A DNA stretch of 41,823 nt from Candidatus Coatesbacteria bacterium (GTDB taxonomy: Bacteria > RBG-13-66-14), in the NCBI GenBank assembly GCA_014728225.1, contig WJLX01000089.1, forward strand, positions 1 through 41,823, given 5' to 3'. The notes beneath the pieces were generated by a model. That model had not been told where the DNA came from and made no database searches. It was given only the letters and a program-made list of their open reading frames with translations. Positions within the stretch are counted from its first letter, which is position 1. Each line of letters starts with the position of its first letter. The translations under genes and the position numbers were made by a program. Shown in pieces: positions 8,461-18,400 of this stretch.

Positions 8461-8989
8461 TTTATCAATTCCGACAAAGGCGATCAGCACTTTAAAGCCA
8501 TTCCGATTGTCCAGTGTTGTTGTGTCAGTAGTTGAACGGTTCGACCCGGGCGATCCTGGTTCGGCTTGTCCGGGGCGGCTGACCTCCCCGATGAACGTAA
8601 AAACTGAGCAACCACTAACCATTACGTTGAGACCACTGTTCACCCAAAACGGCCACGGCCGGTTGAAACACTGCTGCCTGCTGGTCTTCGATCAGCCGAT
8701 CAGCCTTCGTGACGTTGAGAGATTGCCCATCCACTCGCGACTGAATGCTTCTGATGCGCGTGCGAGGCCTGATCAAGCGGCCGGGGCTACAGCTGCCGTT
8801 CAGTTGTCGGGGTTCTCACCCAGCACTTCCTCTCGTTAACCGCGGCAGGGATGATGGGCTTCTGTTGGAGGCTTTTCCCCCGGGCACCACGTCGGCGGTG
8901 GTTGAAAAACGTCGGAACCCGTGGCAATATTATCCCGTTGTCAGCAGCGCCCCGCCCGCCGATCACCACCGCGCCAAAGGAGCCCGCCG
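8461..8989. other. Intergenic region before the transketolase
   Basis: I find no gene. Short frames on both strands lack homology that I recognise and lack ribosome binding sites. Near the right end, TTGAAA (8902-8907) and TATTAT (8928-8933) resemble promoter hexamers, but the 20-base spacing is long, so promoter assignment for the downstream pair is weak. Confidence 0.4.
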
Positions 8990-9898
8990 TTGCCCGAGTT
9001 CCCCTTTCCCGATCCCGCCTACGCCGACAACGCCAAGGTCGAGGAGCTGGCCCGCCTGTTGCGCTGCGAGATCGTCTGCATGACGCACCGCGCGGGTTCC
9101 GGACACCCGGGCGGTTCCCTGTCGGCCGTCGAGATCATCGCTCTGCTCTACACCCAGGTCATGCGTCACGATCCGGCCGCCCCGGAGCATCCGGAGCGCG
9201 ACTGCTTCGTCCTCTCCAAGGGCCACGCCTGTCCGGTGCTCTACGCCATGCTGGCCCACGCGGGTTACTTCCCGCCCCGGGAGCTCTGCAGCCTGCGCAA
9301 GATCGATCACCTGCTGCAGGGTCACCCTTCGGTGCACATCCCCGGCGTCGACGCCAGCACCGGCTCCCTGGGCCAGGGGCTGTCGATCGCCAACGGCCTG
9401 GCCCTGGCGTCCAGGCTCGACGGCTCATCCCGCCGGGTCTACTGCATGCTGGGCGACGGTGAGCTCGACGAGGGTCAGGTCTGGGAGGCGGCGATGACGG
9501 CGGCCCACTACAGGCTCAACAACCTGACGGCCATCGTCGACCGCAACGGGTTGCAGATCGACGGCGACACCGAGGAGGTGATGGCCCTCGAGCCCCTGGA
9601 CGAGAAGTGGGAGTCCTTCGGCTTCGAGGTCCTGGAGTGCGACGGCCACAGCCTGCCCAAGCTGCGCGAGGCCTTCGCCGCGGCGGAAAACAGCGAACGG
9701 CCGGTCTGCCTGATCGCCCACACCCACAAGGGCCAGGGGGTCAGCTTCATGGAGGACGTCGCCGGCTGGCACGGCAAGGCCCCCGATGAGGAGCTGTTCC
9801 GCAAGGCCATTCACGAGCTGGCCGGCTGCGAGCCCTACGAGGAGCGCTGCTGCCTGAAATACCTGCAATCCTCGGCGAAGGGGGGTGGGGCCGAATGA
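8990..9898 (+). CDS. Transketolase, N-terminal subunit
   Basis: Encodes 302 residues carrying the thiamine-diphosphate-binding half of transketolase. The enzyme moves two-carbon units between sugar phosphates in the pentose phosphate network. Visible family marks are SGHPGGSLSAVEI, DCFVLSKGHACPVLYAML, a GVDASTGSLGQGLSIANGLA block, and the cofactor motif starting GDGELDEGQVWEAAM and ending NN then IVDRNGLQ. The open frame begins earlier (8921), but TTG at 8990 lies seven bases after AAAGGAG and gives MPEFPFPDP, so I prefer it. It overlaps the next gene by four bases (ATGA). Split transketolases are known in archaea and many anaerobic bacteria. Confidence 0.92.
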   Translation: MPEFPFPDPAYADNAKVEELARLLRCEIVCMTHRAGSGHPGGSLSAVEIIALLYTQVMRHDPAAPEHPERDCFVLSKGHACPVLYAMLAHAGYFPPRELCSLRKIDHLLQGHPSVHIPGVDASTGSLGQGLSIANGLALASRLDGSSRRVYCMLGDGELDEGQVWEAAMTAAHYRLNNLTAIVDRNGLQIDGDTEEVMALEPLDEKWESFGFEVLECDGHSLPKLREAFAAAENSERPVCLIAHTHKGQGVSFMEDVAGWHGKAPDEELFRKAIHELAGCEPYEERCCLKYLQSSAKGGGAE

Positions 9899-10926
9899 CG
9901 CTCAATCCCGCTATGCAGTTGCGGCCCCTTGGGGAAGCCGCCGACAAGAATACCTGGCGGGCCTGCAAGAAGGCCTACGGCGCGGCGCTGCTCGATCTGG
10001 CCCAAGAACGGCCCGCGGTCGTCTGCCTGGACGCCGATCTGGCCAACTCCACCGAGGGCAAGCGCATCCGCGACGCCGAAGACCGGTCGGTGTCCCGGCG
10101 CTTCTTCGACGTCGGCATCAGCGAGCAGGACCTGGTGGGCACGGCGGCCGGGCTGGCCCTGGCGGGCAAGCTGCCCTACGCCAACAGCTTCGGGGTTTTC
10201 CTCTCCGGGCGGGCCTGGGATCAGATCCGGGTCAGCGTCTGCTATCCCAACCTCAAGGTCCGCTTCGGCGGCCCCTACGGCGGGATCACCGTCGGGCCCG
10301 ACGGCTCGACCCACTTTGCCATCTCCGACATCGCCCTGTTGCGCAGTCTGCCCAACCTGAGCCTGGTCAGCGCCGCCGACGCCGCCCAGGTCGGGCCGAT
10401 CCTCCGCGGCACCGTCGATGTCGACGGTCCGGTCTACATCCGCATGGGCCGGGTGCCCCAGCCCGTGGTGACCACGGAGCGCACCCCCTTCGTCCACGGC
10501 CGCATCGACGCCTACCGCGCAGGGGGCGACCTGGCTGTCTTCGCCACCGGGCACATGGTCTACTACGCCCTGCGGGCCGCCGAGATCGTCAAGAAGCTCC
10601 ACGGCGTGGAGGCCGCCGTGCTCAACGTCTCGACGATCAAGCCCCTGGACGTGGAGACCGTTATCGACTTCGCCGAGCGCTGCGGCCGAGTGGCCACCGT
10701 CGAGGAGCACAACATCTACGGCGGTCTGGGCGGCGCCGTGGCCGAGGTGCTGGCCGAGCACGCCCCCACGCCGCAGAAGATCATCGGCGTGCGCGACGTC
10801 TTCGCCGAGTCCGGCGAGCCCGACGAGCTGCTGAAAAAATACGGCCTGGATACGAAAGGGGTGGCCAAGCAGCTCTGCGCCTTCCTCGAGGTGCCCTATC
10901 AGGAGGGCTTCTACGAGGCCGATTAG
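9895..10926 (+). CDS. Transketolase, C-terminal subunit
   Basis: Encodes 343 residues: the pyrimidine-binding and C-terminal domains that complete the active site with the upstream subunit. The catalytic Glu region reads FFDVGISEQDLVGTAAGLAL, followed by PYGGITVGPDGSTHFAISDI, typical of family members of this length. The C-terminal domain contains LNVSTIKPLDVETVIDFAE and VATVEEHNIYGGLGGAVAE. The N-terminal ~30 residues are somewhat longer than usual; a later start is possible. Its ATG overlaps the stop of the N-terminal subunit, so the two are translationally coupled, and a good terminator follows. Confidence 0.92.
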   Translation: MTLNPAMQLRPLGEAADKNTWRACKKAYGAALLDLAQERPAVVCLDADLANSTEGKRIRDAEDRSVSRRFFDVGISEQDLVGTAAGLALAGKLPYANSFGVFLSGRAWDQIRVSVCYPNLKVRFGGPYGGITVGPDGSTHFAISDIALLRSLPNLSLVSAADAAQVGPILRGTVDVDGPVYIRMGRVPQPVVTTERTPFVHGRIDAYRAGGDLAVFATGHMVYYALRAAEIVKKLHGVEAAVLNVSTIKPLDVETVIDFAERCGRVATVEEHNIYGGLGGAVAEVLAEHAPTPQKIIGVRDVFAESGEPDELLKKYGLDTKGVAKQLCAFLEVPYQEGFYEAD

Positions 10927-10950
10927 GTGGAGTTCTCCAGGATGAAACTG

Positions 10951-10981
10951 ACCGGGCGGCTGCAGCGGGTCGCCCGGTTTT
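10951..10981 (+). terminator. Terminator after the transketolase genes
   Basis: ACCGGGCG (10951-10958) pairs with CGCCCGGT (10971-10978) across a 12-base loop that contains its own GCTGCAGC, followed by TTT. It lies 24 bases beyond the stop codon of the C-terminal subunit. Confidence 0.75.
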
Positions 10982-11277
10982 CATACCGCCCACCAGAGAT
11001 GAAGCGGGGCGCCGCGAACGGTAACCGGGGGGGTCGGCGTTGACGGAAAAATGGCGGGGTCGGAGACCCCGCCCTACAGGGCAATCGGATAGCGGTTGCT
11101 GTCTTGCTGCGATCCGCTGTAGGGGCTGGATTATAAACCCGCCCGCGGGCTGCCGCGCATGGCAACCGGGGGCGGTTCGGCGTTGGCGCGCCAAGGGCGG
11201 GGTTCTCAACCCCCCGCCCTCCCGCTTCATAAAACCGCCGATAAGCTTTCGCGGCGACTGTCGTCGCTCGCCGAAAA
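10982..11277. other. Convergent intergenic region with GC-rich dyads
   Basis: No gene. It lies between the converging transketolase and ispG units. Several short dyads are present: GGCGGGGTCGGAGACCCCGCC near 11053-11073, a degenerate partner TGTAGGGGCTGG...AACCCGCC near 11118-11143, and GGGCGGGGTTCTCAACCCCCCGCCC near 11197-11221. They resemble dispersed intergenic hairpin sequences but share no clear unit with the five-copy element described elsewhere. Confidence 0.5.
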
Positions 11278-12348
11278 TCACTCCAGCAGACTGCGCACCA
11301 GAGCCTCGAAACGCTCGGCCAGCTCGGCGGCCGGGACGTTCTTCTCGACGATCTCGCCGCGCAGGAACAGGTCGCCGCGTTCCCGGCCGCCGGCCACCCC
11401 GGCGTCGGCGTGACGGGCCTCGCCGGGACCGTTGACCACGCAGCCCATCACCGCCACGGTCAGGGGCTGCTCGATGTCGGCCAGGCGGCGCTCCATCTCG
11501 ACCACCAGGCCCTCGAGGTCGTAGGCGCAGCGGCCGCAGGTCGGGCAGCTGATGATCTCGACGCCGCGCCGGCGCAGGCCGCAGGCGCCCAGGATGTGCC
11601 AGGCGGCGCGGACCTCGTCGACCGGGTCTGCGGTCAGGCTGACCCGGATGGTGTCGCCCAGGCCCTCGAGCAGCAGGGCGCCGATGCCCAGGGCGCTCTT
11701 GACCAGTCCGGCGGTGCGGGCCCCGGCTTCGGTGACGCCGAGGTGCAGGGGGTGGTCCGTCCCTTCGGCCAGCAGGCGGTAGGCGGCGATGGTCAGCCGG
11801 ACGTCGGAGGCCTTGGCGCTGATTTTTATCTGGCGCAATCCCGCGTCTTCCAGCAATTTCACTTCTCCCAGGGCGCTCTCGACCATCGCGGCGGCCGTCG
11901 GTCCGCCATGGCGGGCCTCGAGTTCCGTATCGAGGGAGCCGGCGTTGACACCGACGCGGATCGGGATGCCGGCGCCCTCGGCGGCGGCGGCCACCCGGCG
12001 GATCTCGCCCGCGTCGCGCAGGTTGCCCGGGTTGAGCCGCAGTCCGTCGACACCGGCGTCGACGGCGGCCAGGGCCAACTCGGCGGAGAAGTGGATGTCG
12101 GCCACCAGGGGCAGGGGACAGACGCTGACGAGTTCGGGCAGGGCCCGGGCCGCCCGGCGGTCGGGCACGGCGACGCGGACCAGCTCGCAGCCGACGGCGG
12201 CCAGACGCTCGATCTGCTCCAGCGTGGCGGCCAGCTCGTGGGTCGGGGTGTTGGTCATCGACTGCACGCTGACCGGCGCCCCGCCGCCGATGGGCAGACC
12301 GCCGAGGACGATGCGCCGGGTACCCTCGCGTAGCGTTCGTTCGGCCAT
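11278..12348 (-). CDS. ispG: 4-hydroxy-3-methylbut-2-enyl diphosphate synthase
   Basis: Encodes 356 residues. IspG (GcpE) reduces methylerythritol cyclodiphosphate to HMBPP in the MEP isoprenoid pathway using a [4Fe-4S] cluster. The start region PVSVQSMTNTPTHELAATLEQI is diagnostic, as are LVADIHFSAELALAAVDAG and LRLNPGN. Cluster ligands are visible in ISCPTCGRC and MGCVVNGPGEA (two Cys, then Cys and Glu). The start at 12348 is supported by AAAGAGG and by family alignment; the open frame runs on upstream without similarity. It is the last gene of a minus-strand unit after the broken acetyltransferase (38-base gap). Confidence 0.95.
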   Translation of the reverse strand: MAERTLREGTRRIVLGGLPIGGGAPVSVQSMTNTPTHELAATLEQIERLAAVGCELVRVAVPDRRAARALPELVSVCPLPLVADIHFSAELALAAVDAGVDGLRLNPGNLRDAGEIRRVAAAAEGAGIPIRVGVNAGSLDTELEARHGGPTAAAMVESALGEVKLLEDAGLRQIKISAKASDVRLTIAAYRLLAEGTDHPLHLGVTEAGARTAGLVKSALGIGALLLEGLGDTIRVSLTADPVDEVRAAWHILGACGLRRRGVEIISCPTCGRCAYDLEGLVVEMERRLADIEQPLTVAVMGCVVNGPGEARHADAGVAGGRERGDLFLRGEIVEKNVPAAELAERFEALVRSLLE

Positions 12349-12386
12349 CGGGATCCTCTTTAGCTGAAGCGGACGTGTCGCACGGA

Positions 12387-12974
12387 CTAGGTGGCGTCGG
12401 CGGTTAGATGACGGCGCAGGACGGCCCGCCTGGGCGAGGGGCGGGCGACCTCGACGAAACCCAGGCGCAACAGGCTCGGATACAGGCCCATGTAGAGTGA
12501 AGCGTCGCTGCGGTCTGCGCTTGCGGGCAGGGCGGGGTAGGCTTCGACGACCCGCGCTCGTCGCTCCCGGGTGTAATCCACCGCCAGTTCCGCCAGCGGG
12601 GCGAAAAGGCCCCCGCCGCGCCATTCCCGGGCGATGAAGCAGCATGTGAGCGACCAGACCGGGGTGTCGTCGATCCGTCGGAGTACAGGGGAACGGTCGA
12701 GGACGGGGAAATCTTCCCGCGGGGCGACGGAGCACCAGCCGACGGCCTCGTCCCGCTCATAGGCAAGTATTCCGGGTACGACACCGGATTCGACCAGGGC
12801 TTTCAGGGCTTAGCGGTTGCCTGCGCCGTATTGCTCCTCGAATGTCCGCCGCTTTATGCGCCAGTACATGCACCAGCAGCCGGCGAAGCGGTGACCGCGG
12901 GCGAAAAGACGCTCCAGGTCCGGCCAGGCCGCCAAAGTCAACGGTACTCCGCGTAGCGGAGATTCGGCGCTCAT
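12387..12974 (-). pseudogene. GNAT acetyltransferase with one in-frame TAA
   Basis: Reading from the ATG at 12974 gives a near-complete GNAT protein of about 195 codons: MSAESPLRGVPLTLAAWPDL, then FAGCWCMYWRIKRR, GVVPGILAYERDEAVGWCSV, a D-PVWSLTCCFIAREWRGGG acetyl-CoA-binding region, VVEAYPAL, and the typical GFVEVARPSPRRAVLRRHL end. The only lesion is a TAA at codon 55 (12812-12810), inside GAGNR-stop-ALKALVESG, where relatives continue with a residue before ALK or AMK. No frameshift is present. The ATG overlaps the stop of the upstream flippase gene (ATGA). It may be a recent nonsense mutation, a sequencing error, or two peptides. TAA is used as a normal stop elsewhere in the window, so recoding is unlikely. 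Confidence 0.8.
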
Positions 12975-14083
12975 GTCTCGCCGTCCGGGGTGTCCTCCTC
13001 GACGGCCGCCAAACCGCCGTCCTCGACCTCGGCTTCGCGCTTGCGGCCGCGGCGGGATAGTTCGCCCAGGCTGAGACCCTCACGGACCAGGAACACCGCC
13101 CCGATGAGGATATAGGGCACCACCTGGGTGACGTGGAGCAGGACGGCGAAGGCCCCCGCCATGCCCTTGGCCGCCGTCTCGCCGTAGAGGGCGCCGATGG
13201 CCGGGGCGGCGGTCAGCAGACCCAGGGCGCCGAAGGACTCGAAGATGCCGATAAAACCCGGCGCCGAGGGGAAGACCACCCCCAGGCAAACGTAGGCCAT
13301 CGTCACCAGACTGGTGTACCAGGGGATGACGACGTCGAAGCCCGCCGGCGGCAGGGCCCGGGCGAAGGGCATGGCCTCGATGATCGGAACGTAGGACAGC
13401 GCCGCCAGGCTCCAGATGCCGATAGACAGTCCGATGGCCCCCCAGAGCCGTCCCTTGTGGTTGAAGATGTGCAGCCCGTCGCCGAACTGGATGAAAAACT
13501 CGCGCACCTTTTCCCGGGCCTTGACGCCGAACAGCCGTGCCGGCAGACTGAGCAACCGCGCCGTGGCCTCGCGCCGGTAGTAGAGCACGACGATGGCCAC
13601 GCAGCCCAGGACGTACACCAGACCGACGCCGATGGCCAGCCCCGTCTTGAGCATCCCGCCGAAGGGGATCAAGAACACCACCAGAATGAAGATCCCCATG
13701 ATCACCAGACCGTCGAGGATACGGACGAAGATCACCGTGGCCAGGGCGCTGGAGTATTTGTAGCCCGTGTTCTTGCTGACGACGAGGGGGCGGATCAGCT
13801 CCCCCGCGCGCAGGGGCAGTACTCCGTTGGCCATGAAGCCGATCATCGTCCCGCTGGCGGCGTTAGCGAAACTCACCGGATGGATGGAATCCAGCAGCAG
13901 CTTCCAGCGCCAGATCCGCCCGATGTAACTGACGGACAGGGGGACGATCCACCACAGCAGTACGCCGTAGTCGGCCATACGGAAGCCGTCGACCATGGCC
14001 TCGAGGTCGATGTCGGAGAAGAACCACCAGAGCAGGCCGCCGGAGACGACCAGACCGAGCCAGAAGCGCCAGTTTTTCAGCAA
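12971..14083 (-). CDS. Flippase-like membrane protein (YbhN/LPG-synthase TM family)
   Basis: Encodes 370 residues, largely membrane-embedded, with about eight hydrophobic segments. It resembles the lysylphosphatidylglycerol-synthase transmembrane / UPF0104 family, whose members lie in the cytoplasmic membrane and often handle lipid or glycolipid precursors. Motifs typical of the family are LRAGELIRPLVVSKNTGYKYSSALATVIFVRILDGL (split here over positions about 90-125) and FPSAPGFIGIFESFGALG near the C-terminus. I chose the TTG at 14083 because GGAGGAA precedes it; the frame extends to 14224 but without a start that makes sense. The C-terminus is acidic and cytoplasmic. Substrate unknown. Confidence 0.82.
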   Translation of the reverse strand: MLKNWRFWLGLVVSGGLLWWFFSDIDLEAMVDGFRMADYGVLLWWIVPLSVSYIGRIWRWKLLLDSIHPVSFANAASGTMIGFMANGVLPLRAGELIRPLVVSKNTGYKYSSALATVIFVRILDGLVIMGIFILVVFLIPFGGMLKTGLAIGVGLVYVLGCVAIVVLYYRREATARLLSLPARLFGVKAREKVREFFIQFGDGLHIFNHKGRLWGAIGLSIGIWSLAALSYVPIIEAMPFARALPPAGFDVVIPWYTSLVTMAYVCLGVVFPSAPGFIGIFESFGALGLLTAAPAIGALYGETAAKGMAGAFAVLLHVTQVVPYILIGAVFLVREGLSLGELSRRGRKREAEVEDGGLAAVEEDTPDGET

Positions 14084-14206
14084 GCGGATTCCTCCGACGG
14101 AAACGGCGGCGGGAAAAGAGATAGCGGACCTGACGGCTGATTTTAACACGCCGTGCCGCCCGTGGCGACTGCGGAACGTCGAATCACCCGCCCTCGACGC
14201 GGGAGC

Positions 14207-14235
14207 TTGGACCCGACCGGCCACTCTGCTAGAAT
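14207..14235 (+). promoter_or_regulatory. Promoter, probably leaderless transcript
   Basis: TTGGAC (14207-14212), a 17-base spacer and TAGAAT (14230-14235) end six bases before the ATG at 14242. No ribosome binding site separates them, so transcription may begin at the start codon itself. The -35 is weak; the -10 is good. Confidence 0.5.
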
Positions 14236-14241
14236 AGTTCC

Positions 14242-15123
14242 ATGCTCGAACGCTTGCGCTCCGATCGCAGCCTCAGCTTGCTCTATATCGGTCTGGCCTA
14301 TCTGCTCGCGGGGGCCGCGGCCCGGCTCACCGCCGGGGCCGCCGCCGAACTGCACCCCCTCTGGCGGCTGGCCCTGGCCGACCTGACCGCCACCCTCGTC
14401 GTTTTTGTATTCAGTGTCGTCGCCGACAACTCCAGTGTCTACGATCCCTACTGGAGCCTGCTGCCGATCGCCGCGGTCCTCTGGTGGACTCTGGAGCACC
14501 CGGGGGCCGACCCCCTGCGCCGCTGGCTCGTTGTCGGTCTGGTCGCCCTCTGGGGCCTGCGGCTGACGGCCAACTGGCTGCGCCGCTGGCGGGGCCTGGG
14601 CGACGAGGACTGGCGCTACCGGGACATTCGCGCCTTCAGCGCCCGTTGCTACTGGCCGGTCTCGCTGGGGGCTATCCACCTGTTGCCCACCGTGGTGGTC
14701 TTCACCGCCCTGGTTCCTCTATACCCCGTACTGACGTCCAGCCGTCCCTGCGGTATTCTCGACGCCGTCGCCGCCCTGGTCACCCTGGGGGCCGTCGTGC
14801 TGGAGACCGTCGCCGACGAGCAGTTGCGGCGTCACCTTGCCGACGAAGACGCCGCTGGTCTACTGACCGACGGGCTCTGGGGCTGGGTGCGCCATCCCAA
14901 TTACACCGGCGAGGTCGCCTTCTGGTGGGGACTGTGGCTGTTCGTCCCGGCGGCGGCGCCGACGGCCTGGTGGTGGACCCTCCCCGGACCGCTGCTCATG
15001 ACCGCCCTGTTCGTCTTCGTCAGCGTTCCGCTCAAGGATCGGCGGATGCTCGGCCGCTATCCTCAATACAGACAACACCGCCGGCGCCTGCCGGCTCTGT
15101 TCAACCTGCCGCGCTCGGGCTGA
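14242..15123 (+). CDS. DUF1295 / isoprenylcysteine methyltransferase-like membrane protein
   Basis: Encodes 293 residues with about seven hydrophobic segments. It matches the DUF1295 family, membrane enzymes related to steroid 5-alpha-reductase and isoprenylcysteine carboxyl methyltransferase. The family hallmarks are VYDPYWSLLPIAAVLWW, LWGLRLTANWLRRW followed by EDWRYRDIR, a VADEQLRRH segment, and the C-terminal GLWGWVRHPNYTGEVAFWWG in which RHPNY is the cofactor-binding signature. The natural substrate is unknown. It diverges from the flippase gene, with a promoter directly before its start. Copy 1 of the five-copy hairpin element begins 47 bases after its stop. Confidence 0.85.
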   Translation: MLERLRSDRSLSLLYIGLAYLLAGAAARLTAGAAAELHPLWRLALADLTATLVVFVFSVVADNSSVYDPYWSLLPIAAVLWWTLEHPGADPLRRWLVVGLVALWGLRLTANWLRRWRGLGDEDWRYRDIRAFSARCYWPVSLGAIHLLPTVVVFTALVPLYPVLTSSRPCGILDAVAALVTLGAVVLETVADEQLRRHLADEDAAGLLTDGLWGWVRHPNYTGEVAFWWGLWLFVPAAAPTAWWWTLPGPLLMTALFVFVSVPLKDRRMLGRYPQYRQHRRRLPALFNLPRSG

Positions 15124-15170
15124 CCCCGTCCGTCGGAGCGGGCCGGCATAATAAACACCGAGGTGAGTCT

Positions 15171-15371
15171 GCGCCGCGAGACCCCGGAGGTCGTCGCCGA
15201 CCACCCGGTCGCCGCAACCGGCACGGTTTTTGCATCTCGGCGACCGTTGGGGCTGCGGCAACGGTCGGCCTCCGCAAAAACCGTGCCGGTTCCGGCGCCG
15301 GGTCGCGCGGGTTGCCGCGGGTCGCGCGGGTTGCCGCGGGTTGCGTTGATGAGGCGGAGGTCTCGCGGCGC
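15171..15371 (+). repeat. Composite hairpin element, copy 1
   Basis: Outer arms GCGCCGCGAGACC (15171-15183) and GGTCTCGCGGCGC (15359-15371) are perfectly complementary. The conserved inner arms are AACCGGCACGGTTTTTGC (15216-15233) and GCAAAAACCGTGCCGGTT (15274-15291), enclosing a 40-base loop that starts ATCTCGGCG and ends with CCTCC. The loop can form an ACCGTT/AACGGT hairpin. The right spacer is longer than in other copies because a 19-base unit is tandemly duplicated (15300-15318, 15319-15337). It lies between the DUF1295 gene and addB, both on +. Confidence 0.9.
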
Positions 15372-15425
15372 GGTCGCGAAACGGTAGGAACTCTCCTGAC
15401 TCGTTCACACTCCCGATGGGGTAAG

Positions 15426-18400
15426 ATGATCGAAGACGACGAACTCGAGGGTGAATGCTGGCTGGTCACCGGTTCGAGCGCGGTCCGCCGCCGGTTGATC
15501 GACGAGCTGGCGACGGCGGGGAGAGCCCGGCCGGGGCTGCGGGTGCTCGGGTTGGACGAGCTGGTCGAGCGTTTGGACGGCGGACTGTCCGGGCATCGTC
15601 GGCTGGTCCGTCGCGGCGAGCCGGTGTTGGTTCTGGCCGGGCTGCTGCGCGGGCACGCCGCCGAGCTGAGCTACTTCGACGCCTTCGTCGCCGAGGGCGA
15701 AGCGGCGGTCGAGGCCGTCGCCGCGCCGTTGGCCGAGGCCTTGCGCCGCCTGGACGAGTCGGGAAAGGTTCCCGGTGGTTCGGCCAAGCGCCGGGACCTG
15801 GCGCGGCTGCTCGAGCTGCGTCGGGCCGAGTTCACCCGTCTGGGGCTGGAGGAGCCCTTCGAGCGTCAGCGCCGGTTGGCGAAGCTGCTGCGCGCCGGGG
15901 AGCTCGAGGCGCCGCCGAACCTCGTGCTGGTCGAGCCGGATCACCTGGCCCCGGCCCGACGGGAGCTGCTGGAGGCTCTGTCCGAGGGCTGTGGGGTGCG
16001 CGTCGTGCCGGGGGCCGAATTCGCCCTGCCGGCGTCATCGTCGACGGCCTATCTAGGGCGCAGCCGGGAGCTGTTCGCGTCGCCGGGGTTCGCGGTCGAA
16101 GCCGAGGAGGGGCCGCTGCGCCGCGAGGAACTGGTGAGCTGGCTGTTCGACGGCGGAGAGCGCCCGAACGGCGCTTATCCGGAGCTGCGGTTGCGCCGGG
16201 CGCTGGATCGGCGGGACGAGGTGGTCGCCGCGGCGCGGGAGATCAAGCGCCGCGTCGTCGCCGGAGAGCCGCTGGAGGGCTTCGCGATCGTGGCGCCGGA
16301 TTTGGGACCTTACGTCGCCCTGCTGGCCGCCGAGCTGGCCTCCCGGGGCATCCCCTTCAGCTTGCCCGGTGGCGAGCCGTTGTTCGCCGGGGTGCCGAGC
16401 CAGGTCGTGCTGGCCCTGCTCGATGTGCTGGCGCGCCCGGGTCGGGCGGAACTCCACGCCTACTGGAGCCATCCCGCCGTCCGGCCGCCGCGGTTGCCGG
16501 AGCGGGACGAGGTACGGCGGCGCCTGGCCCGTTTTCAGCAGTACCTGCCGCCGGCGCCCTCGGATCGCGAACCCGCCGAGTTCTGGAGCGCGGCGGAGCT
16601 CGAGGGCGCCCTCGAGCCCGGGGCCTTCGATTACCTGGCCCGTCGCGCCGGGGTCAGCGGCTTGCCCCGGGGCTGGGAGGGCCGTCTGGACGTCGGAGAG
16701 CGCCTGGTCCAGGCCTGGCTGCTGCCGGTGCTCAACGAGCTGCGCCGTCGGGTGCTGGATCGGCGGGGCGCGGATGGCGTTTTCGAGCGACCGGACGAGG
16801 TCGAGCGCCTCCGTCGGCGCCTGGCCGAACTGGTCGCCGTCGTCGGCGAGTTGGAGCGCCTGGAACGGCTGCGGGATCCGCAACTCGAGCTGGGCGAGCT
16901 GCTGGCGGGGCTGCGTCTCGAACTCGAGGCCCGTGGTTTCCGGGCCGAGCTGACCCGTAACCTTCTCGACCAGTTGCGGCGGGCGACGGCGGGGGTGACG
17001 GCGGAGCGGGCGATCACCGAACGCCGCCGGACCGAGGCCGTCGTCCGCTCCCTCAACGAGCTCGAGGCCGCGCTGACGGCCGTCGGTGAGCTGGCCCGCT
17101 TCGCCCGTGATCGGCTGGGCCGCCCCCTGAGCGGTGTCGGCCGGTTGCGTCGCCTGCTGGAGGCCGAGCTGGCCGCCCGTTCGGTCCGCGTCCCCGGTCC
17201 CGACCGCTCGCTGACCATCCTCGGGTTGAAGCAGACGGCGGGTTGGCGGCCCCGGAAGGTCTTTCTCCTCGGGCTGACCAACGAGGATTTCCCGCTGCGT
17301 GAGCGCGGCGGGCTGTTGTCCGGGCTCGAGTCGATTGACGAGCCCGACCTCGGGGATCAATCCCGCTACCTGTTGGCCCGGTTATTGTGGCGCGCCGAGG
17401 GCTTGCTACTCAGCCATCCACGCTGGACCGCCGACGGCGAGAGCGAGCCGGCGGCGCCTTTCAACGACCTGGTCAAGCTGTTGGGCGTTGCGGAACGCCG
17501 AGGCGACGACACCGCCCGTCATCCCACCTCGCCCGCCGAATTGATCGCCCATCACCCCGCTCATCCCGCCGTCGACGGGCTTCGGAGTCGCGGCGCCCGG
17601 CGCACCGCCGAGCTTCTCGCCGCGGCGACCGACCTCGAGCCCGGTCCCGTTGACGGACTGGTCGATCCCGCTGCGCTGGAGACCCATCCCCCCGGTGACG
17701 AGAGCGGCGAGTTGTCGGTAAGTGGACTGGAGGTCTATCTGCATTGCCCGCGACGCTTCTTCTTCGAGCAGATCCTGCGGGTGCGCGAGCTGCCCGAGGT
17801 CACCGCAGAGGCCGAGGCCGACGTCATCGGCAGCGTGGCCCATCGGGCCTTGGAGCTGTTCTTCAGCGGCCGACGCGGTGTAGCGGGTTTGAACGAGCCC
17901 TGGCGGGAGCCCCTCGGAGGAGCGAACTGGGCGACGGCCTGCGAGCGGATGCTGGACTGCGCCGCCCGGGCCTTCGTCGAGGTCGGCTGGCTCGACGAGC
18001 GCGACGAACCGCGCCGGCGGATTCGCGAAGGCCTGAGCGATGCCTCCGCCGCCCTGGACGCTCAGCGGCTGGAGCTGGTCGAGGGTCTGGAGCGGCCCGA
18101 GGCCGGACCACCCTTCGGCGTGCTCAAGGGGGCCCTGTTCCTCCAGCGCCGCCTGATCGGCACACTGCCCGCCCGGGTGGAATGGTTCTTCGGCGGCGCC
18201 GCCGGCGGTTCCCTGGTGCTGGGCGATCTGCGCCTGCGCGGCAAGATCGACCGGGTGGATCTCGACGAGGACGACGGCCTGCTGTCCGTCTACGACTACA
18301 AGACCGGACGCTCGTCCCACAGCCCCAACGACCTCGGCAAGGGGGCCGCCGGGCTGCGCGATTTACAACTGCCACTCTACGCCCTGGCGGCGCTGCAGTC

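Noticed and set aside
12404-12784. Minus-strand frame of 126 codons inside the acetyltransferase pseudogene
   Set aside because: It is Ser/Pro/Arg-rich in the wrong frame; the true GNAT frame has clear family similarity.
12387-12974. Genetic-code change or recoding at the acetyltransferase TAA
   Set aside because: TAA serves as the normal stop of addB and the Crp/Fnr gene, and no other internal TAA is found in conserved genes.
14484-15425. Upstream extension of the addB frame
   Set aside because: It overlaps the DUF1295 gene in another frame and hairpin element copy 1, and has no protein similarity. The ATG at 15426 is a good start.
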